Source: Sphingomonas populi
GTDB lineage: Bacteria; Pseudomonadota; Alphaproteobacteria; Sphingomonadales; Sphingomonadaceae
Direction of reading: 5' to 3'
Assembly: GCF_004208535.1 (NCBI RefSeq)
Contig: NZ_SGIS01000028.1
Coordinates: forward strand, 1 to 64,000
Length of the DNA stretch: 64,000 nucleotides
The notes beneath the pieces were generated by a model that was given only the letters and a program-made list of their open reading frames with translations, had not been told where the DNA came from and ran no database searches. Each line of letters starts with the position of its first letter. Within the stretch, counting starts at the first letter, position 1. This document shows, one piece after another, positions 33,079 through 41,171 of the stretch. The position numbers and the translations under genes were made by a program.

Positions 33079-33237
33079 ACCATGAAATGCGCCTTCGATG
33101 GCTTTCGCAAAGATCCCGCCATCGGGGGCGTCGATTCGGATCTGCACGGTTTCTCCATACGCGCCGGACCATCGCTCGACGCGGGCGCGGCATCAGCGTG
33201 GTTGACCGCCACCGCCCGGACCCCGATCATGCAGCAT

Positions 33238-33924
33238 ATGACCCGCCACATCCTCGTCGTCGACGATGATCCGCATATCCGCGACTTGCTGAGCTTCGCG
33301 CTCGGCAAGGCGGGGATGACCGCCGAGGAAGCCGCCGATGGCGAGGCGGCGCTGGTGGCGATCGCGCGGCGGCTGCCCGATCTGGTGGTGCTCGACATCA
33401 CCATGCCGCGGCTCGACGGCCTGGAGCTGTGCCGCCGACTGCGCGCTGGGCCGCCAGACCATGCCGCGCTGCCGATCCTGTTCCTGTCCTCGCGCGACGA
33501 CGAGATCGACCGGATCGTCGGCATCGAGATCGGCGGTGACGATTATGTCGTCAAGCCGTTCAGCCCGCGCGAGGTGGTGGCGCGGGTCGGCGCGATCCTC
33601 AAGCGCGGCGTGCCGCCGGTGCCGACCCCGGCGCGGATCGCGCATGGGCGGCTGTCGCTCGACCCCGAGGGGTGGGAGGCGCGCTGGGACGGTACGCCGG
33701 TCGGGCTGACCGCGACCGAGTTCGAGCTGCTCGCGTTGCTCGCAGCGATGCCGGGGCGCGTGTTCAGCCGCGACCGAATCATCGACCGGCTGCACGGCCC
33801 CGGCTTCGCGATCACCGACCGCACGATCGACAGCCATGTCCGCAACGTGCGCGCCAAATTCCCGGCGGGCGCGGACCTGATCGAGACGCGTGCCGGCATC
33901 GGCTACCGGATCGGCGGCTGTTGA
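33238..33924 (+). CDS. OmpR/PhoB-family response regulator
   Basis: 228 residues. A receiver domain (1-120: HILVVDDDPHIRDLL) has acceptor Asp53 in VVLDITMPRLDG and Lys in DDYVVKPFS, and is followed by a winged-helix output domain (about 130-226) with GLTATEFELLALLAAMPGRV and RTIDSHVRNVRAKF. It should bind DNA when phosphorylated by the histidine kinase encoded next. The start at 33238 gives the cleanest N-terminus; 33229 is a second possibility. The stop overlaps the kinase start. Confidence 0.93.
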   Translation: MTRHILVVDDDPHIRDLLSFALGKAGMTAEEAADGEAALVAIARRLPDLVVLDITMPRLDGLELCRRLRAGPPDHAALPILFLSSRDDEIDRIVGIEIGGDDYVVKPFSPREVVARVGAILKRGVPPVPTPARIAHGRLSLDPEGWEARWDGTPVGLTATEFELLALLAAMPGRVFSRDRIIDRLHGPGFAITDRTIDSHVRNVRAKFPAGADLIETRAGIGYRIGGC

Positions 33925-35462
33925 TCGCAGCGATCAAGCACGTCGCCAAGCGCCACTGGCCGGCGCTGCGCATCCGCACGATCCTGTTCGGTACATTGCT
34001 GTTCGTGGCGGCGCTGCCCGGCGTCGCCGCGCTGTTCCTGCGCGTGTACGAGAACACCATCGTCCAGCAGACCGAGGCCGAGTTGATCGCGCAGGGTGCG
34101 GTGCTCGGCGCGGCGTACAAGGCGGCGTGGGCGGCGGGGGCCGCAGATCCCGCTCCGCGCCGGCTGGCGCCCGAGCCGCCGCGGATCGATTTGCGGACGA
34201 TGGCGGTGCTGCCGCCGCAGCGGATCGCGCGAGAACGGTTCGCGGTCGACCGCCAAGCGGCGCGGGCCGCGCGCGCGGTCCTGCCGGTCGCGAGCGATGC
34301 GGCGGCGGTGACGCTGACCGCGACCCGACTGCTCGACGCGCGGGGCGTGGTCGTGCTCGGGCGAAGCGACGTGGGCCGGCGCTATGCGGCGCTGCCCGAG
34401 GTTCGCGCCGCGCTCGCCGGCCGCGCGGTCACGGTGCTGCGCGCGCGCGGGCAGGCACGCTGGCTGGCGGTGCTGAGCCAGGCTTATGCGATCCGCGTGC
34501 ATCACGCGCGGCCGGTGCTGTTCGGCGGGCGCGTGATCGGCGTGGTGCTGCTGTCGCGCACCCCGCGCGGGCTGTTCGTCGGCATCTATCAGGATGCGGC
34601 GGCGATCCTGATCGGCATCGCACTGATCCTCTCGACGCTGATCGTGCTGGCCGGGCTGCTGTCGCGCGGCATCGCGCGGCCGATCGACCAGCTTGCGCGC
34701 GCGAGCGAAGGTGTGGCGCTCGGGCATGTCGAGATGCCCGAGACGCCGGTCACCGCCGCGATCGAGATCGCGCAGCTTTACGACGCATTCCGCAGCATGG
34801 CGGCGCGGATCGAGCGGCGTTCGCGCTATCTGCGCGATTTCGCGGCGGCGGTGAGCCACGAGTTCAAGACGCCGATCGCAGGGATTCGCGGTGCGATCGA
34901 ACTGCTCGACGAGCATGGCGGCACGATGGCGCCCGACGAGCGCGCGCGCTTCCTCGCCAACGCCGCCGCCGATGCCGAGCGGTTGCAACGGCTGGTCCAG
35001 CGGCTGCTCGATCTCGCGCGCGCGGATATGGTGACGATCAATGCCGGGGCGACCGCCGATGTCGTCGCGGCGGCGCGGCGGGTGGCGGATTCGTTCCGCT
35101 CGGGCGGGTTCGTGGTGACGATCGCGGGCGTGGACAGCGCGGTGGCGCGGATCACGCCCGAGGTGATCGAGACGTTGCTGGAGACGCTGCTGGAGAACAG
35201 CCGTCAGGCTGGCGCGGCTGCGGTGACGATCGGCATCGCGGTGAGCGACGCGGTGCGGATCACGGTTGCGGACGACGGCCCCGGTATCGCGCCGGCGGAT
35301 CGCGAACGGATTTTCGAGCCGTTCTTCACCGGGCGGCGCGAGGCGGGCGGCACCGGCCTGGGGCTGGCCATCGCCCGCTCACTGCTGGCGGCGAGCGGGG
35401 GGACGATTTCGGTGGTGGCGGGGGATCGGGGTGCGTGTTTTGAGGTGGTGCTCATGCGGTGA
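33921..35462 (+). CDS. Two-component sensor histidine kinase
   Basis: 513 residues starting at a TTG at 33921 that overlaps the upstream stop (TTGA); no ATG or GTG lies before the first membrane span. Order: membrane helix (about 15-36), periplasmic sensor (about 37-225), second helix (about 228-250), HAMP (about 252-305), HisKA with His313 in AVSHEFKTP, and HATPase_c with the N box (LLENSRQAG), G1 (VADDGPGIAP) and G2 (GGTGLGLAIA). Partner of the response regulator. The N box reads ENSRQAG rather than the usual ENAxxH. Signal unknown. Confidence 0.92.
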   Translation: MIAAIKHVAKRHWPALRIRTILFGTLLFVAALPGVAALFLRVYENTIVQQTEAELIAQGAVLGAAYKAAWAAGAADPAPRRLAPEPPRIDLRTMAVLPPQRIARERFAVDRQAARAARAVLPVASDAAAVTLTATRLLDARGVVVLGRSDVGRRYAALPEVRAALAGRAVTVLRARGQARWLAVLSQAYAIRVHHARPVLFGGRVIGVVLLSRTPRGLFVGIYQDAAAILIGIALILSTLIVLAGLLSRGIARPIDQLARASEGVALGHVEMPETPVTAAIEIAQLYDAFRSMAARIERRSRYLRDFAAAVSHEFKTPIAGIRGAIELLDEHGGTMAPDERARFLANAAADAERLQRLVQRLLDLARADMVTINAGATADVVAAARRVADSFRSGGFVVTIAGVDSAVARITPEVIETLLETLLENSRQAGAAAVTIGIAVSDAVRITVADDGPGIAPADRERIFEPFFTGRREAGGTGLGLAIARSLLAASGGTISVVAGDRGACFEVVLMR

Positions 35463-35488
35463 TGGCCGCACACTGACTACAACCACCA

Positions 35489-35569
35489 CCGTTCGCACTG
35501 AGCTTGTCGAAGTGCGTGCCCGGAGCGCGGCGCTTGGGGCACGTGCTTCGACAAGCTCAGCACGAACGG
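35489..35569. repeat. CCGTTCG-family inverted repeat with terminator-like T run
   Basis: CCGTTCGCACTGAGCTTGTC and its partner GACAAGCTCAGCACGAACGG form long arms; the same arms occur at 10668-10749. Five T follow at 35570-35574, so on the plus strand it may terminate the two-component operon. Confidence 0.8.
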
Positions 35570-35596
35570 TTTTTGGGTTCGGAGCCCAGACCTTAT

Positions 35597-35770
35597 CCGT
35601 TCGTGCTGAGTAGAGATCGAGTAGGGCCAAAGGCCCGTATCGAGAGCTCGTATCGAAGCACAGGTTCCGCGCGGGGCCTGCCCTTCGATACGCGTCCCTT
35701 CGACTGCCTGCCTGCGGCAGTCGCTCAGGACAGGCTTCGACTTCGCTCAGCCGCTACTCAGGACGAACGG
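35597..35770. repeat. Intergenic CCGTTCG-family repeat, long form
   Basis: Related over most of its length to 3632-3778 (CCGTTCGTGCTGAGTAG start, GGCCCGTATCGAGAG, TATCGAAGCACAGG, CTACTCAGGACGAACGG end). It contains an insertion of a further nested repeat (CTGCCTGCGGCAG and TCGACTTCGCTCAG). Confidence 0.7.
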
Positions 35771-35791
35771 AGTTTATAGCCGGATAAAACC

Positions 35792-36577
35792 TCAGGCCGC
35801 CGTCCAGCCGCCGTCGACCGACAGATTCGCGCCGGTGATCGACTTGGCTTCATCCCGGCACAGATACAGCGCGAGTGCGGCGACCTGTTCGACCGTCACG
35901 AACTCCTTGGTCGGCTGCGCGTCGAGGAGGACGTCGTTCATCACCTGCTCGCGCGTCATGTTGCGCGCCGCCATCGTGTCGGGGATCTGCTTTTCGACCA
36001 GCGGGGTCCAGACATAGCCGGGCGAGATCGCGTTGACGGTGATGCCGAACGTCGCCGTCTCCAGCGCGATCGTCTTGGTGAGGCCGGCGAGGCCGTGCTT
36101 GGCGGTGACATAGGCCGACTTCGCCGGGCTGGCGACGAGTGAGTGTGCCGACGCGGTCGAGATGATCCGCCCCCATTTCGCCGCCTTCATCAGCGGCACC
36201 GCCGCGCGCATCATGTGGAAGGCGGAGGACAGGTTGATCGCGATGATCGCGTCCCATTTCTCGACCGGGAAATCCTCGATCGGGGCGACGAACTGGATGC
36301 CGGCGTTGTTGACGATGATGTCCGGCCCGCCCAGCTCGGCGTGGCAGCGCTGCACCATCGCGGCGATCTCGTCGGGCTTGGTCATGTCGGCGGCATCGTA
36401 GAGCGCCTTGGCGCCGCTCGTCGCCTCAAGCGCGGCGCGTTCCTTCTCGATGTCGGCGGCGTCGCCGAAGCCGTTGATGACGACGCTGGCGCCCTCGCTC
36501 GCGAACGCCTTGGCATAGGCGAGGCCGATGCCCGAGGTGGAACCGGTGACGATCGCGCTTTTGCCCTTGAGGAACAT
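35792..36577 (-). CDS. bdhA: 3-hydroxybutyrate dehydrogenase (SDR family)
   Basis: 261 residues from the ATG at 36577 with GGAGA upstream. Classical SDR: Rossmann motif TGSTSGIGLAYAKA, NNAG (IIVNNAGIQF), catalytic Ser and YxxxK (SAHSLVASPAKSAYVTAKHG) and NAISPGYVWTPLVEKQI. The last stretch and the IPDTMAARNMTREQVMNDVL line are characteristic of 3-hydroxybutyrate dehydrogenases. It oxidises D-3-hydroxybutyrate to acetoacetate with NAD+, using the monomers released from PHB. It follows the patatin-like gene after 25 bp in a leftward pair. Confidence 0.92.
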   Translation of the reverse strand: MFLKGKSAIVTGSTSGIGLAYAKAFASEGASVVINGFGDAADIEKERAALEATSGAKALYDAADMTKPDEIAAMVQRCHAELGGPDIIVNNAGIQFVAPIEDFPVEKWDAIIAINLSSAFHMMRAAVPLMKAAKWGRIISTASAHSLVASPAKSAYVTAKHGLAGLTKTIALETATFGITVNAISPGYVWTPLVEKQIPDTMAARNMTREQVMNDVLLDAQPTKEFVTVEQVAALALYLCRDEAKSITGANLSVDGGWTAA

Positions 36578-36602
36578 GCGGTTTTCTCCGTTTGGGTAGG
36601 GA

Positions 36603-37772
36603 TCAGGGGTTGGATGGATCGACCGTGAGGTCGAACGCCGCGCTCTTGCCGGTCTCGATATTCTCGGCGACGAGGCGGGCGTTGGCCATCGTCTCGTGAA
36701 CGGCTTCGAGGCCGGCGCGCCAATGCTCCTCCATCGTGCGTGCCGAGAATTCGTAATCGCGCGACCCACCTTCCCACGCATTGGCGCGGTAGATGAGCTG
36801 GACGAGATTGACCGCATCCTCGCGTGAGCGGTCGGCGAGGGCGATCACATCCGGGTCTTTCGCGAACTCGGCGGGCAGCTTGGCGAGCACCTTGCGCGCG
36901 AGTTCGCGGTCCTTGCGGATGCGCAGCAGGATATCGGAGACCTGACGGGTGCGGCTGGAGAAGCGGATTTCCTTCTCGCGCGCCATCACGTCCATGATCG
37001 TGCGCGGGCGGTCGGCGACCGAGGAGAACAGATCGACCTGGAAGGCGAGCAGATCGGTGGTCTGGTTGTCGAGCACATGGCTGAGCGGCGTGTTCGAGAC
37101 AAGGCCACCGTCCCACCACAATCGCCCGTCGATCTCGACCGGGGGAAGCCCCGGCGGCAGCGCGCCCGAGGCCATGATGTGGCGCGCGTCGATCCGGTCG
37201 GTGGTGGTGTCGAAATAGCGGAAATTGCCGCTTTCGAGATCGACCGCGCCGACCGACAGCCGCACCGGGCCGGTGTTGAGCAAATCCCAGTCGATCAGCG
37301 AATCGAGCGTCGTGGCGAGCTGACGGCTGTCATAGAAGCTGAGCGCCTCGGGCGTGCCGGGCACCGCGAACATCGGCGAGACGATGCGCGGCGTGAAGAA
37401 GCCGGGCACGCCCGCCGCCAGCACGAAATTGGCCGACCATTCGTGCAAGGCTTCGCGAATATGGTCGTTGGGGAAGATCGGAAAGCTCGGCAGCGCGCTG
37501 GTCAGCCGGTTCCAGAAGGCGTGGAGCGCTTCGACGCGCCGTTCGGGCGGGTTGCCCGCGACGAGGGCTGCGTTGATCGCGCCGATCGAGATGCCCGCGA
37601 CCCAGTCGATTTCGATGCCGCTCGCCGCCAGCCCCTCGATCACGCCGGCCTGATAGCTGCCGAGCGCACCGCCGCCCTGAAGCACCAGCGCGACCGTATC
37701 GGGCAAAGGGAGCGCCTTGGCATGGCGTTTGGGACGCTTGTGAGGTTCGCTGTCGGCCATGCCGGGAGACAT
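36603..37772 (-). CDS. Patatin-like phospholipase / possible PHB-linked hydrolase
   Basis: 389 residues. The patatin fold is clear: GGGALGSYQAGV (oxyanion hole), the nucleophile elbow GISIG and the catalytic Asp in WWDGGLVSNTP. A DUF3734-like C-terminal part (about 270-389) follows. Such proteins are serine acyl hydrolases. In alphaproteobacteria this type is often beside 3-hydroxybutyrate dehydrogenase, as here, so a role in PHB breakdown or in membrane lipid turnover during it is likely, though not proven. Start uncertain (37772 or 37760), with no clear ribosome binding site. Confidence 0.88.
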   Translation of the reverse strand: MSPGMADSEPHKRPKRHAKALPLPDTVALVLQGGGALGSYQAGVIEGLAASGIEIDWVAGISIGAINAALVAGNPPERRVEALHAFWNRLTSALPSFPIFPNDHIREALHEWSANFVLAAGVPGFFTPRIVSPMFAVPGTPEALSFYDSRQLATTLDSLIDWDLLNTGPVRLSVGAVDLESGNFRYFDTTTDRIDARHIMASGALPPGLPPVEIDGRLWWDGGLVSNTPLSHVLDNQTTDLLAFQVDLFSSVADRPRTIMDVMAREKEIRFSSRTRQVSDILLRIRKDRELARKVLAKLPAEFAKDPDVIALADRSREDAVNLVQLIYRANAWEGGSRDYEFSARTMEEHWRAGLEAVHETMANARLVAENIETGKSAAFDLTVDPSNP

Positions 37773-37832
37773 GGGCCGGGGCGGCGTGACGATCAACGAC
37801 AGTTTGATGAAAAGGGCGTCATGCCGGGCAGG

Positions 37833-39035
37833 CTATCCGATCAACGGGACCATATCGACGGCACGGTCGCGGCGGCGCAGTTCGACCGTGACACGGGGAT
37901 CATCGCTGTTGGCGGCTGTGCCGATTGCCGCGCCTTGCGCGACCTGTGCGCCGACCGCGACCGAGGTAGCGCCGAGGCCGGAGACGAGGGTCGTCCAGCC
38001 GCCGCCATGATCGAGGATGACGATCGTGCCGTAGCTGCGGAAGCGCCCGGCATAGGCGACCTTGCCGGCAGCCGGCGCGACCACCGGCGCGTCGGGTGCG
38101 GTCGCGATGGTGAGCCCGCGCGAGCGCACCCCGGCGTCGGAGAGTTCGCCCAAGCCCGTCACCACCCTGCCCGCGACCGGCAGCGCGTAGGGCGGCGACG
38201 CGGCGGGCCAGACCGGCGGGCCGAGCGTCGAGGCGACTTCGCCGGCGCGCGGCGGGCGCGGCAGCGGGCCGGGCAAGGTGGCGAGGCTGGCGCGAGTCGC
38301 GGTCTCGTCGCCTTGTCTGTTCATCAGATCGACGATGTCGCGCGCACGCTCGCCGAGCGCGATCGCGCGGTCCGATTCGAACAAGGCGTCGCGGCCGAGC
38401 GCCTGCGATTTGAGGCGGTGTTCGGCCTCCAAACGGGTGAGCGCGAGCCGCTGGGTTTCGAGCCGGGTGCGGCTCTCGGCGAGCGCGGTCGCGGCGAGCG
38501 TGGCGCTGGCCTGCAAGGCGCGAGTGCGGTCGAGATCGGTGCGCAGCGCGGCGGTGCGGGCGCGGACCACCGGCATGGCGCTCGCCAGCACCGCGCGGAC
38601 ATGGACGAGATCATCGACCGAGCCGGGCTGGACCAGGCTGATCATCGCCGGTCGCCTGGCGAGCGACTGGAGCGCCGCGATCAGCCGCGCGATCGGCCCC
38701 TGCTGGCCGGCGAGCCGCGCGCGCTGATCGGCAAGCAGCCGCGCCGTGATCGCGCCGCGCGCCTGCCCGGCGGCGATATCCGCCTCGGCCTGCTGGACGC
38801 GCGCCGCCACCGCCGCCTCCTGCGCGCGCGCCTGCGTGGCCTGATCCTTTTCGCGCGCCGCCGCCGCCTCCAGCGCCGCCGAGCGCGCGGCGGCGGCGGC
38901 AGACTGCGCCTTGGCGGCTTCGAGCCGGCGGATTTGATCGGCGGGGGCGGCACCGTCTGGGGTGACCTGTGCGACGGCAACTGCGGCGATCAGCGTCGCC
39001 GCGCCCGCGCTCGCCAGGGTCCACGCCACGCGCAT
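37833..39035 (-). CDS. EnvC-like murein hydrolase activator with degenerate LytM domain
   Basis: 400 residues. Signal peptide (about 1-23, ending AVAQ) followed by a long Ala-rich coiled coil (about 30-240, many LEAAAA/RLEAE heptads), then a C-terminal M23/LytM fold (about 295-400). The peptidase metal ligands seem lost: the usual HxH is VTVELRR near the end and the first-ligand region reads RGLTIATAPDAPV. It therefore probably activates amidases for septal peptidoglycan splitting rather than cutting itself, as E. coli EnvC does. ATG (39035 or 39038) overlaps the rlmH stop. Last gene of the leftward run. Confidence 0.87.
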   Translation of the reverse strand: MRVAWTLASAGAATLIAAVAVAQVTPDGAAPADQIRRLEAAKAQSAAAAARSAALEAAAAREKDQATQARAQEAAVAARVQQAEADIAAGQARGAITARLLADQRARLAGQQGPIARLIAALQSLARRPAMISLVQPGSVDDLVHVRAVLASAMPVVRARTAALRTDLDRTRALQASATLAATALAESRTRLETQRLALTRLEAEHRLKSQALGRDALFESDRAIALGERARDIVDLMNRQGDETATRASLATLPGPLPRPPRAGEVASTLGPPVWPAASPPYALPVAGRVVTGLGELSDAGVRSRGLTIATAPDAPVVAPAAGKVAYAGRFRSYGTIVILDHGGGWTTLVSGLGATSVAVGAQVAQGAAIGTAANSDDPRVTVELRRRDRAVDMVPLIG

Positions 39036-39457
39036 CATCCCTCGCGGTGATAGGGGTGGTTGGCGAGGATGCTGGTCGCGCGCCACAATTGCTCGGCGAG
39101 CATCGCGCGGGCGAGCAGATGCGGCCAGGTCGCGCGGCCGAACGAGAGCAGCAGATCGGCCTGCTTGCGTTGCGCGTCGTCGAAGCCGTCGGCGGCGCCG
39201 ATCAGGAAGCGGGTCTCACGCACGCCGCCGTCCCGCCATGTCTCCAGCCGCCCCGCGAAATCGCGCGAGCCGAGCATCTCGCCGGTCTCGTCGAGCATGA
39301 CGATTCGCGTGGCCGGATCGAGCGCGGGCATCTTGCCGCCGGTATCGGGAAGTTCGGTGATCCGCGTCGGCCAGCCGATCCGCTTCAGATAGCGATCGAC
39401 CAGCTCGCTCTCAGGCCCGCGCCCGATCCGCCCGCGCGCGACGATGTGGAGGAGCAT
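39035..39457 (-). CDS. rlmH: 23S rRNA (pseudouridine1915-N3)-methyltransferase
   Basis: 140 residues, slightly shorter than the E. coli protein (155). The SPOUT knot is visible in FLIGAADGFDD, LLSFGRATWPHLLARAMLAEQL and the C-terminal NHPYHREG, which is the invariant end of this family. It methylates pseudouridine 1915 in helix 69 of 23S rRNA on the 70S ribosome. Located between rsfS and the envC-like gene in the order typical for alphaproteobacteria; the 109-bp gap to rsfS carries a GTTCTCCCGCG-type repeat, so the operon is interrupted by an insertion. Confidence 0.96.
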   Translation of the reverse strand: MLLHIVARGRIGRGPESELVDRYLKRIGWPTRITELPDTGGKMPALDPATRIVMLDETGEMLGSRDFAGRLETWRDGGVRETRFLIGAADGFDDAQRKQADLLLSFGRATWPHLLARAMLAEQLWRATSILANHPYHREG

Positions 39458-39480
39458 TTCAGGGCCTCAATTTTAAACCC

Positions 39481-39556
39481 GTTCTCTCGCGCAAGCGGGA
39501 GTCCAGAGTCGCGGGCGCGGCGCGTGTGGCTCTGCCCCCCGCTTCCGCGGGGGAAC
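39481..39556. repeat. GTTCTCCCGCG-family inverted-repeat element
   Basis: GTTCTCTCGCGCAAGCGGGA-GTCCAGAG at the left and CTCTGCCCCCCGCTTCCGCGG-GGGAAC at the right. It occupies nearly the whole gap between rsfS and rlmH and is oriented in the transcript as a strong hairpin. Confidence 0.78.
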
Positions 39557-39566
39557 AGGTGAGGGA

Positions 39567-39977
39567 TCAGGCCTCGGCGGCGGCGCCGCCGGGCAGTGGC
39601 GGCGGGGTAGGCGCGTCACCGAACGCCCACATGCGCTCGAGGTTGTAGAAGCTGCGCACTTCGGGGCGGAACAGGTGGACGATCACGTCGCCCGCGTCGA
39701 TCAGCACCCAATCGGCGGTGGGCAGTCCCTCGATCCGCGCGATCCGGCCGAGTTCGGCCTTGATCTTCTCGACCAGCTTCTGCGCCATCGACGCGACCTG
39801 CCGAGTCGAGCGGCCGCTCGCGATCACCATATGATCGGCGATGGTCGACTTGCCGGCGAGCGGGATCGAGATGGTGTCGACCGCCTGATCGTCATCGAGC
39901 GAGGCGAGGACGAGCTTGTGCAGCGCCTCGACCTCATCGGGTTCGGACGCGCGATAGGATGGGGAAGCTGAAGCCAA
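39567..39977 (-). CDS. rsfS: Ribosome silencing factor RsfS
   Basis: 136 residues. The RsfS/Iojap fold is recognised from LHKLVLASLDDDQAVDTISI, KSTIADHMVIASGRSTRQV and DWVLIDAGDVIVHLFRPEVR-SFYNLERMW. It binds ribosomal protein L14 and blocks subunit joining under starvation. The C-terminus is extended by a Pro/Ala tail. The start is a TTG at 39977 with AGGA 6 bp upstream, 8 bp after the nadD stop. Confidence 0.95.
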   Translation of the reverse strand: MASASPSYRASEPDEVEALHKLVLASLDDDQAVDTISIPLAGKSTIADHMVIASGRSTRQVASMAQKLVEKIKAELGRIARIEGLPTADWVLIDAGDVIVHLFRPEVRSFYNLERMWAFGDAPTPPPLPGGAAAEA

Positions 39978-39985
39978 GATGGTTC

Positions 39986-40627
39986 CTAAGAAGTGTGGGA
40001 GGTCGGGGTTAGCCCCGGTGTTTCAGGCCCGGAAGATTCGGCAAAACGAAGCTGCCAGCCGGGATCGGCTGCACGCAGCCGGGTCGCCGAGGTCGGGTCG
40101 AGACGGAAGCGCAACAGCACGAGTGCCGGCAATCTCCACTTCGTCCAGCGTTTTGCCTGGCGTGCGGGCCGGATGGAGCGACGCAGCCAACCCATCGCGG
40201 GGGCCGCGTGAGCATGCCTGTCATAGCCCGGTCTGGCGATAACTGCAATCGGAACCTCACGCGCGATCCGCCGCCAGCCGCGCCACTGGTCGAACTGGGC
40301 GAGATTGTCCGATCCCATCAGCCAGATGAAGTCTTTCTTGGGATACAGCCGGACGAGCTTGACGATGGTATCGACGGTGTAGCGCGTGCCGAGCCGCACC
40401 TCGAGCGCGCTGACCCGGATCGGCGCATGCCGCGCCGCCACGCGTGCCGAGGCGAGCCGTACCGACAGCGGCGCCATGTCGCCGCTGGCCTCCTTGAGCG
40501 GGTTGCCCGGCGATACCAGCCACCACACTTCGTCGAGATCGAGCGCCTCGAGCGCGGCGAGGCTGATCGCGCGATGCCCGTGATGCGCCGGATTGAACGA
40601 CCCGCCGAGGATGCCGATGCGCTTCAC
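39986..40627 (-). CDS. nadD: Nicotinate-nucleotide adenylyltransferase
   Basis: 213 residues from a GTG at 40627. Conserved nucleotidyltransferase motif GGSFNPAHHGHRAIS (with HxGH) and the GSDNLAQFDQWRGW stretch match NadD, which makes nicotinate adenine dinucleotide in NAD synthesis. The GTG overlaps the stop of the upstream toxin gene (GTGA), so its translation appears coupled to the toxin's. In the usual alphaproteobacterial order nadD follows proA directly; here a toxin-antitoxin pair intervenes. The C-terminal segment (SGPETPGLTPTSHTS) is an unstructured tail not typical of the family. Confidence 0.93.
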   Translation of the reverse strand: MKRIGILGGSFNPAHHGHRAISLAALEALDLDEVWWLVSPGNPLKEASGDMAPLSVRLASARVAARHAPIRVSALEVRLGTRYTVDTIVKLVRLYPKKDFIWLMGSDNLAQFDQWRGWRRIAREVPIAVIARPGYDRHAHAAPAMGWLRRSIRPARQAKRWTKWRLPALVLLRFRLDPTSATRLRAADPGWQLRFAESSGPETPGLTPTSHTS

Positions 40628-40920
40628 AACTCGCCCTCGATCTGCCCCAGCCAATCTTCCCGACCGTGGCGGATGCGGATGATTTCGACGTCCGTACCGC
40701 GAAGCCGATAGATGACGACATAGGGCGTGCCGCGAACACCGAACACACGGAACGGCTCCTGCACGGCGCGGCCGATGCGCGGATAGTCGAGCATACGGCG
40801 CCCGACCCGCTGGATCGCGCGGAGCGTATCGCGTGCGGCTTCCGGGTTGCGGTCGGACAGATACGTCTCGATGTCATGAACGTCGCGCCGCGACGCGGGC
40901 GACCAGATCAGTCGCGACAT
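40624..40920 (-). CDS. RelE/ParE-family toxin of a type II toxin-antitoxin pair
   Basis: 98 residues with the ParE/RelE pattern: SPASRRDVHDIETYLSDRNP, then the IQRVGRRMLDYPRIGR helix and the basic strand GVRGTPYVVIYRLRGTDVEIIRIRHGRE. It probably poisons DNA gyrase (ParE type) or cuts mRNA at the ribosome (RelE type); sequence alone does not settle which, though the RMLDYPRIGR and YRLRG...IRIRHGRE lines are commoner in ParE. Its ATG overlaps the antitoxin end by 13 bp, and its own stop overlaps the nadD start. Confidence 0.9.
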   Translation of the reverse strand: MSRLIWSPASRRDVHDIETYLSDRNPEAARDTLRAIQRVGRRMLDYPRIGRAVQEPFRVFGVRGTPYVVIYRLRGTDVEIIRIRHGREDWLGQIEGEL

Positions 40921-41171
40921 CGCGCCTCATGCTTCGCGATCATCGCGTCGAGTTCCGCCATCACGACCTCATTGGCGATCCCCTCGCCACGATCGAGTTC
41001 GTCGATGCCCTCCTGAACGAATGCCAGGAACGCGGCCTCGCGCCGCGCGGCTTCGCGAACGGCGAGCGCGACGAACTTCGAACGGCTCTGCCCACGCGAA
41101 GCCGTAACGCGATCGATCAAGTCGAGCGTCTCGACATCGATGCGGGTCGTGACAACGGCGCTATTGCTCAT
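40908..41171 (-). CDS. Ribbon-helix-helix antitoxin
   Basis: 87 residues. The first 45 form a CopG-type ribbon-helix-helix: TTRIDVETLDLIDRVTASRG, then SRSKFVALAVREAAR. The acidic C-terminal half (AFVQEGIDELDRGEGIANE, VVMAELDAMIAKHEA) is the toxin-binding part. It should neutralise the toxin encoded next and, as a dimer, repress the pair by binding the palindrome that overlaps its translation start. It precedes the toxin, the normal order for the type. Confidence 0.9.
   Translation of the reverse strand: MSNSAVVTTRIDVETLDLIDRVTASRGQSRSKFVALAVREAARREAAFLAFVQEGIDELDRGEGIANEVVMAELDAMIAKHEARCRD

Larger units (their letters stand above)
35463..35791. other. Gene-free gap with two adjoining CCGTTCG repeats
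   Basis: The 329 bp between the sensor kinase and the leftward dehydrogenase gene carry two repeat elements (35489-35569 and 35597-35770) and no gene that I can support. Confidence 0.8.

Noticed and set aside
31145..33193. 682-codon leftward frame opposite the diguanylate cyclase
   Set aside because: Runs across the cyclase and a repeat element and is rich in Arg, Gln and His; the plus strand carries PAS and GGEEF motifs.
31327..33924. 865-codon frame that would fuse an unknown protein to the response regulator
   Set aside because: Only the last 228 codons (from 33238) are protein-like. The rest is an out-of-frame shadow of the cyclase and passes through a repeat.
37077..39050. 657-codon rightward frame opposite the patatin and envC-like genes
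   Set aside because: Arg/Gly/Asp-rich shadow spanning two genes; no domain.
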